A stretch of 64,000 bases of DNA from Dyadobacter fermentans DSM 18053 (lineage in GTDB: Bacteria; Bacteroidota; Bacteroidia; Cytophagales; Spirosomataceae). The notes under the pieces were generated by a model. That model was not told the DNA's origin. It ran no database searches and saw nothing but the letters and a program-made list of their open reading frames with translations. Location of the stretch: positions 930,001 to 994,000 of the forward strand of contig NC_013037.1 of the NCBI RefSeq assembly GCF_000023125.1, read 5' to 3'. Below, piece by piece: positions 59,656 to 64,000 of this stretch. Within the stretch, counting starts at the first letter, position 1. Every line of letters starts with the position of its first letter. Position numbers and translations under genes: made by a program.

Positions 59656-62116
59656 ATGAACTCAAAGATATACGTGGCCCTTTTCGCATTCATTTTCGGC
59701 GCAATGCATTTGGCTGCCCAACCCGCTACCAACCCAATAGATGTCTCCCGGGAGCTGAGCAACGATCTTCAACAAAAGCCCTGGAAAGCGCAATGGATCA
59801 CCGGGCCGGGAAGCCGGTCAACCGCTTTAATGCATCGTCGGACCTGACGCTGAAAGAGTATGGTGTCTATAAGTTTAGGAAAACGATCGAGCTCAATGCA
59901 AAGCCGGCTTCATTCTTTGTGCATGTTTCGGCAGATAACCGTTACAAGCCTTTTGTCAATGGGAAACATGTCTCGCAAGGCCCGGCGCGGGGAGATCTGT
60001 ATTTCTGGAATTTTGAAACGGTCGACATTGCACCGTATCTGAATGCGGGGAGCAATACGGTCGCTGCGGTGGTTTGGAATGAAGGCCGGTCAAACCGGAA
60101 TCCCAAATCACTTACTTGACCGGTTTCATTCTGCAAGGCAACACCGCGGCGGAGGAAATCCTGAACACGAACGATAGTTGGAAAACCATTAAGGATGAAA
60201 GCTATCATCCTCTGTCCGTACGAGCGCTAGGTTACTATGTGGCAGGTCCGGCCGAGCTGGTAGACATGAACAGCCATGTAAGTGGTTGGGAAAAACCTGT
60301 ATTTGACGATGGCAAATGGGTAAAGGCCCGTCAGATCGGGCCGGGACTTACCAAAGATGCGGCTGTGAATTCGATGGGCTGAATGCTGGTACAATCGCAA
60401 ATTCCTCAAATGGAGATGACTGTGGAGCGCCTCGCCGCCACACGCCAATCGGACGGCGTTCAAGTACCGACCGCATTTCCCGGAACGAAAACGAGCGTGC
60501 GGATTCCGGCAAACACAAAAGCCACCATTTTACTCGATCAGGGACATCTGACTAACGCTTACCCGACACTAGAATTCAGCGGAGGTAAAGAGGCCGGCAT
60601 ATCGATCGGCTATGCCGAAGGGCTCTATATCGGCAGCAAGGAAGTGCTCAAAAATCCCCGGCTGCCAATGCTCCCCAAAGGAAACCGCAACGAAGTGGAT
60701 GGCAAGCTTTTCATCGGCCGCGCCGACAGCATCCGGTCCAATGGCACACCGGGGCAGCAATACATTCCGCTGAGCTGGCGTACTTACCGCTACATTAGGT
60801 TGAACATTGAAACAAAAGCCGACCCGCTGGTGATCGACGATATTTATGGCACCTTCACAGGTTACCCGTTTGAACAAAAAGCTAAGCTCGAAACGCCAAA
60901 TAACGAAATGGGTAAGATGCTGGATATCGAATGGCGTACTGCGCGGCTTTGCGCTTTCGAAACTTACATGGATTGTCCATACTATGAGCAGTTGCAGTAC
61001 ATAGGCGACGCGCGTATCCAGGCATTAGTGTCCATGTACAACGCGGGCGACGACCGGCTTGTCCGCAATGCGCTGACGCTGATGGACCATTCACGCATTG
61101 CCGAAGGCATTACGCTGAGCCGCTACCCGACGGACCTGCACCAGCAGATACCGACGTTCTCATTATGGTGGGTCGCGATGCTGCATGACTATTACAAGTA
61201 CCGCCCCGACAGTCTTTTTATCAAAAACAAACTTCCCGGGGCAAGGCAGGCGCTGTCCTTTTTTGAGCGGTACCAGCAGGCCGACGGCTCTTTGAAAAAC
61301 GTGCCTTACTGGATTTTTACCGACTGGTCGCAAGGAAAAGGCTGGGATTTTGGTATGGCTCCGGTGGGGAAGAACGGAGAATCGGCGGTGCTGGACATGC
61401 AGTTGCTGTGGACATATCAGTTGGCAGCGGAATTGGAGGGCAATCTTGGCTTGAAAGACCTGGCCGCACATTACAGAGCCCGAGCGGCGCAACTTAAAAG
61501 GACGATTCAGGCGAAATACTGGGATGCAGGGAAAGGACTTTTCGCCAACACGCCGGAGAAGGATAACTATTCGCAGCATGCCAACACGCTGGCCATCCTT
61601 TCGGGCGTTGCGGCACCCGATCAGGCGAAACCTTTGGCTAACAAAATGCTGGCCGACACCACGCTGGCACCTGCATCCATTTACTTCAAATTCTATCTGC
61701 ATCAGGCGCTGGTGAAGGCAGGGCTCGGCAACGATTACATGAGCTGGCTGGGTAAATGGCGCGAAAATATCGACTCAGGACTGACGACCTGGGCCGAAAC
61801 TTCCGACGTAAGTACATCCCGGTCCGACTGCCATGCATGGGGATCAAGCCCGAACATCGAATTTTTCAGAACCGTTCTGGGCATCGACAGCGATGCGGCC
61901 GGTTTTTCAAAAGTTCTGATCACGCCCCATCTGGGTTCGACCCCTGAAATCAGCGGCGAAATGCCGCATCCCAATGGCACGATATCGGTCCGTTATCAAG
62001 TGAAGCAAGGAGCAATGCAGGCTGAAATTAACCTTCCTTCAAGGACTTCGGGCAAATTTATCTGGAAAGGAAAAACGCTTCTTTTGAAGGTGGGAAGAAA
62101 TTCATTTAAACTTTGA
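59656..62116 (+). pseudogene. Alpha-L-rhamnosidase (GH78-like), two frameshifts and a nonsense codon
   Basis: The product would be a secreted ~820-residue rhamnosidase. Signal peptide [20 protein letters not shown]. The frame breaks near 59805-59820 (after KAQWITGPG), again near 60085-60115 (after VVWNEGRSN) and meets TGA at 60380-60382, where relatives typically have Trp (G-*-MLVQSQIP). Downstream the (alpha/alpha)6 barrel is open to the end (ETYMDCPYYEQLQYIGDAR, then WAETSDVSTSRSDCHAWGSS), the core GH78 motifs being intact. So loss is recent. The long 3' open frame (60383-62116) could still be translated alone, but lacks the N-terminal domains. Confidence 0.88.
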
Positions 62117-62229
62117 TATCCCGCTTAGCGTCAGGTAGTTTCACTATTTTCTCAGGCTTCTGTACTCCTGATCGGTCACGGGAGTAGCCAGGTGACCCTT
62201 CCCCTGGCGGTATTGGGAGTGGCAGCGAT

Positions 62230-62674
62230 TTGTACAAACCCGACTTCGGGAGAAGCGCCATGCCAGTGCTCGGTGTTAGGCGGACATTTTATGTTCAGCA
62301 ATCGAAAGAACAAATTATTGAGATTACAAGAATAGGCAGCAGGCCGTCCGGTAAAGGCCTGGAAGGCTGGTTCACGGGAGCGGTGAGGATCGATCCGCTT
62401 TTTAAGCCTAACGATGCACGGCCTGGCGCATCGGCACTGGTTACTTTTGGCCCGGCGTCCTCGCTTTGTACGCCACGCATGACAAGGCGCCCCCGACCCA
62501 TGTTACGGTTTTTTTGCAGTGTATGCCAGCAAACAGGCTTATGAAGCCCACATAAAAACCACCCATTTTCAAAAATACAAGGCAGGGACGCTCAAAATGG
62601 TGAAATCATTACAACTTGTTGACGTCGACCCGATAGCGTTTGGGGCAAAACTAGACATGTTGGATAAGAAATAG
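62230..62674 (+). pseudogene. Chimera of cupin N-terminus and ABM monooxygenase C-terminus, frameshifted
   Basis: The first part (to about 62450) reads SRPSGKGLEGWFTGAVRIDP, as in small cupins that begin GSQPS.KG...WFTG.VRIDPLF. At about 62451 the sequence switches to an antibiotic-biosynthesis-monooxygenase (ABM) domain: GVLALYATHDKAPPTHVTVF. The frame then slips in a run of seven T (62509-62515) and resumes AVYASKQAYEAHIKTTHFQK, ending at 62674. Two unrelated small-protein genes seem fused by deletion at a shared Pro-Gly coding stretch. Confidence 0.7.
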
Positions 62675-62695
62675 GAACGAGCCTGAAAATCGTAG

Positions 62696-62721
62696 AGCCC
62701 CTAGACTTGTTGTCAGGGGCT
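62696..62721 (+). terminator. Intrinsic terminator
   Basis: AGCCCCT pairs with AGGGGCT around a 12-nt loop, followed by a short T-run. It lies just after the chimera, reading plus. Confidence 0.6.
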
Positions 62722-62780
62722 TTATGGCTGCAATCGAGGATGAACGAGGAATGCAAAAAGGAGAACTTACTACACTAAAT

Positions 62781-63493
62781 TTAAGTTAATTGACGCAATG
62801 AGCCAGAAGGAGTGAATAGCCTATTTCTGATTTTAGCTACATTCTCAATGATCCTTGACTTTCTCACTCGACAGTAGTGCATCGTTGTTCTAATACTTCG
62901 GTGGCCTAACATTTTGCTGACGTCTTCCAGAGGAACACCATTATTGAGCATCATATTTGCGAAGAAATGCCGAGCATCATGCGTATCTAGCCGCCTGATG
63001 TTTCCATTAATATCACGGATTTCACATAGCTGCGCAATGTCTTTCAAATACCCGTTGTAGCGGTAGTTGCTGTTGACAGGGATTAGCCTGCGATTGGAAA
63101 TGCAGTAAGGATGGCCTTGGTATTTTAATATTAGTTGATCTACGATCGGCAGGATCGGTACCATTTCGCCAACCTCTGTCTTTCCTCGGTGCTTGACAAG
63201 CCAGCGTTCTTTTTTAGGCCCGACCAGGACGAGGTTTCAGTGACCTCTGGAAACTGCGTTTGAAGGCCGTTAAAGATACGCTCAACGTCAGTTTGGAGTT
63301 GGACTAATTTCTGATTGGCCAGTTTAACTTCGAGTCCTGAGCCAGTGACCTGCTTGACATCCAAGTCCCAAGATGCCGGATTTACTTTCTTGCCTGTTGA
63401 AATTTCGGTGTACTTACCGTCGATTGTGATTCTGGCGTAAATAGGAGCTTTGCCGCATACAGCTGCTAACCTGATATTGCTGGTTGAGGTCAA
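62781..63493 (-). pseudogene. Tyrosine recombinase (integrase) with deleted core and frameshift
   Basis: The N-terminal frame (63140-63493) is an Arm DNA-binding domain (GKAPIYARITIDGKYTEIST, then GKKVNPASWDLD). The C-terminal frame (from about 63230 to 62781) starts inside the catalytic domain (ERWLVKHRGKTEVGEMVPIL) and keeps HDARHFF, LGHRSIRTTMHYC with the HxxR, GH and Tyr motifs. The SAM-like core-binding domain and the first catalytic Arg are absent, and the frames differ, so the protein cannot act. Together the halves are about 240 codons against about 400 normally. Its presence suggests a dead integrative element. Confidence 0.85.
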
Positions 63494-63623
63494 CTAACCC
63501 AACAGGCATCCGGGCACCCTAAGGATGGTTAAGGTCAATAAAAATCCCCCCAAATCCGAGTATAGTTCACGCCTTATCAGATTATAGGTGTCAAACATCT
63601 ATCCAATTACAATTTCAAATCAA

Positions 63624-64000
63624 ATGAAAGTTAGTTTAATCAAAGTCCTGACAATCGGGTGCGGAGTGTTGTTAAGCAGTTTGGCTTTTTCTCAATCAAA
63701 TTTCAGAAGTCCACAGATCGGCATGGGAGTGGTCGTGTCGGATATGGAACGCTCGGTGGATTTCTATGTCAACGGGATCGGAATGGTTAAAACCGGGAAG
63801 TTTACGATCGGTGGAGAGTTTGGAAAGAGGGGCGGTTTGACGGGCGGGGATTCCGTTCAGGTCCAGATCCTGAAATTGGAAAACAGCCCGCAGGCCAGTG
63901 ACTGGAAGCTGATGACTTTCGGCAGGAAAGCCGCACATCCCAAATCTAAGTTCATACAGGATGATACAGGCGTACAATACATCACGATCCAGGTCAAGTC
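63624..64000 (+). CDS. Secreted VOC-family (glyoxalase-fold) protein, cut by window edge
   Basis: The N-terminal 125 residues are present. A signal peptide (ends LSSLAFSQ) is followed by a VOC-type beta-alpha fold: VVVSDMERSVDFYVNGIGMV and, at the edge, TGVQYITIQVK. VOC proteins include metal-dependent lyases and dioxygenases and resistance proteins; an exported one is less usual. The 130 bases before it have no visible gene. Confidence 0.8.
   Translation, partial: MKVSLIKVLTIGCGVLLSSLAFSQSNFRSPQIGMGVVVSDMERSVDFYVNGIGMVKTGKFTIGGEFGKRGGLTGGDSVQVQILKLENSPQASDWKLMTFGRKAAHPKSKFIQDDTGVQYITIQVK

Overview
The window is chromosomal DNA from a member of the Bacteroidota, most likely a Dyadobacter/Spirosoma-like Cytophagales. 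The basis is two SusC/SusD pairs, two hybrid two-component (HTCS-type) regulators, two LytS/LytR pairs, a protein with a type IX secretion (T9SS) C-terminal domain, and one clear TAnnTTTG promoter element. No tRNA, rRNA or CRISPR array was seen.

1-14.8 kb: a glucuronoxylan utilisation locus. A hybrid sensor (cut by the left edge) diverges from SusC, SusD, GH43, GH10 xylanase and GH67 alpha-glucuronidase. A cysteine-type sulfatase converges on it. 15-27 kb: regulation and export. This holds one LytS/LytR pair with an outer-membrane barrel protein, a TetR/DUF1348 unit with a perfect palindromic operator, and a second LytR/LytS pair divergent from a complete RND efflux operon. 27-38.6 kb: a second glycan locus on the minus strand (SusC, SusD, GH5-like hydrolase) divergent from a full-length HTCS regulator. 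38.6-41.5 kb: small genes (beta-carbonic-anhydrase-like, DoxX-like, SnoaL-like) between two paralogous XRE-type regulators that share their upstream sequence.

42.2-45.8 kb holds the most interesting system: a tight three-gene operon encoding an aegerolysin/Cry34-like protein, a PI-PLC X-domain phospholipase and a MACPF-like protein with a long unassigned C-terminus. Fungal aegerolysins dock on membrane lipids and recruit a MACPF partner to make pores (pleurotolysin, ostreolysin). This operon looks like a bacterial counterpart with a lipase added. Together with a 1055-residue T9SS beta-helix protein it is bracketed by direct repeats: an intact hydrolase 3' end at 49.8 kb and a decayed copy at 41.7 kb.

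49-64 kb is a mosaic. Intact genes (alpha/beta hydrolase, cytoplasmic GH43, DHFR-like reductase with a double operator, ThuA/discoidin protein, nucleotidyltransferase, GNAT) lie among remnants: AraC ends, sigma-factor, fucosidase-like, GNAT, LytS, SDR and carboxylesterase ends, a frameshifted GH78 rhamnosidase, a cupin/ABM chimera and an integrase lacking its core. This looks like repeated insertion and deletion, possibly from a decayed integrative element. A VOC-family gene runs off the right edge.
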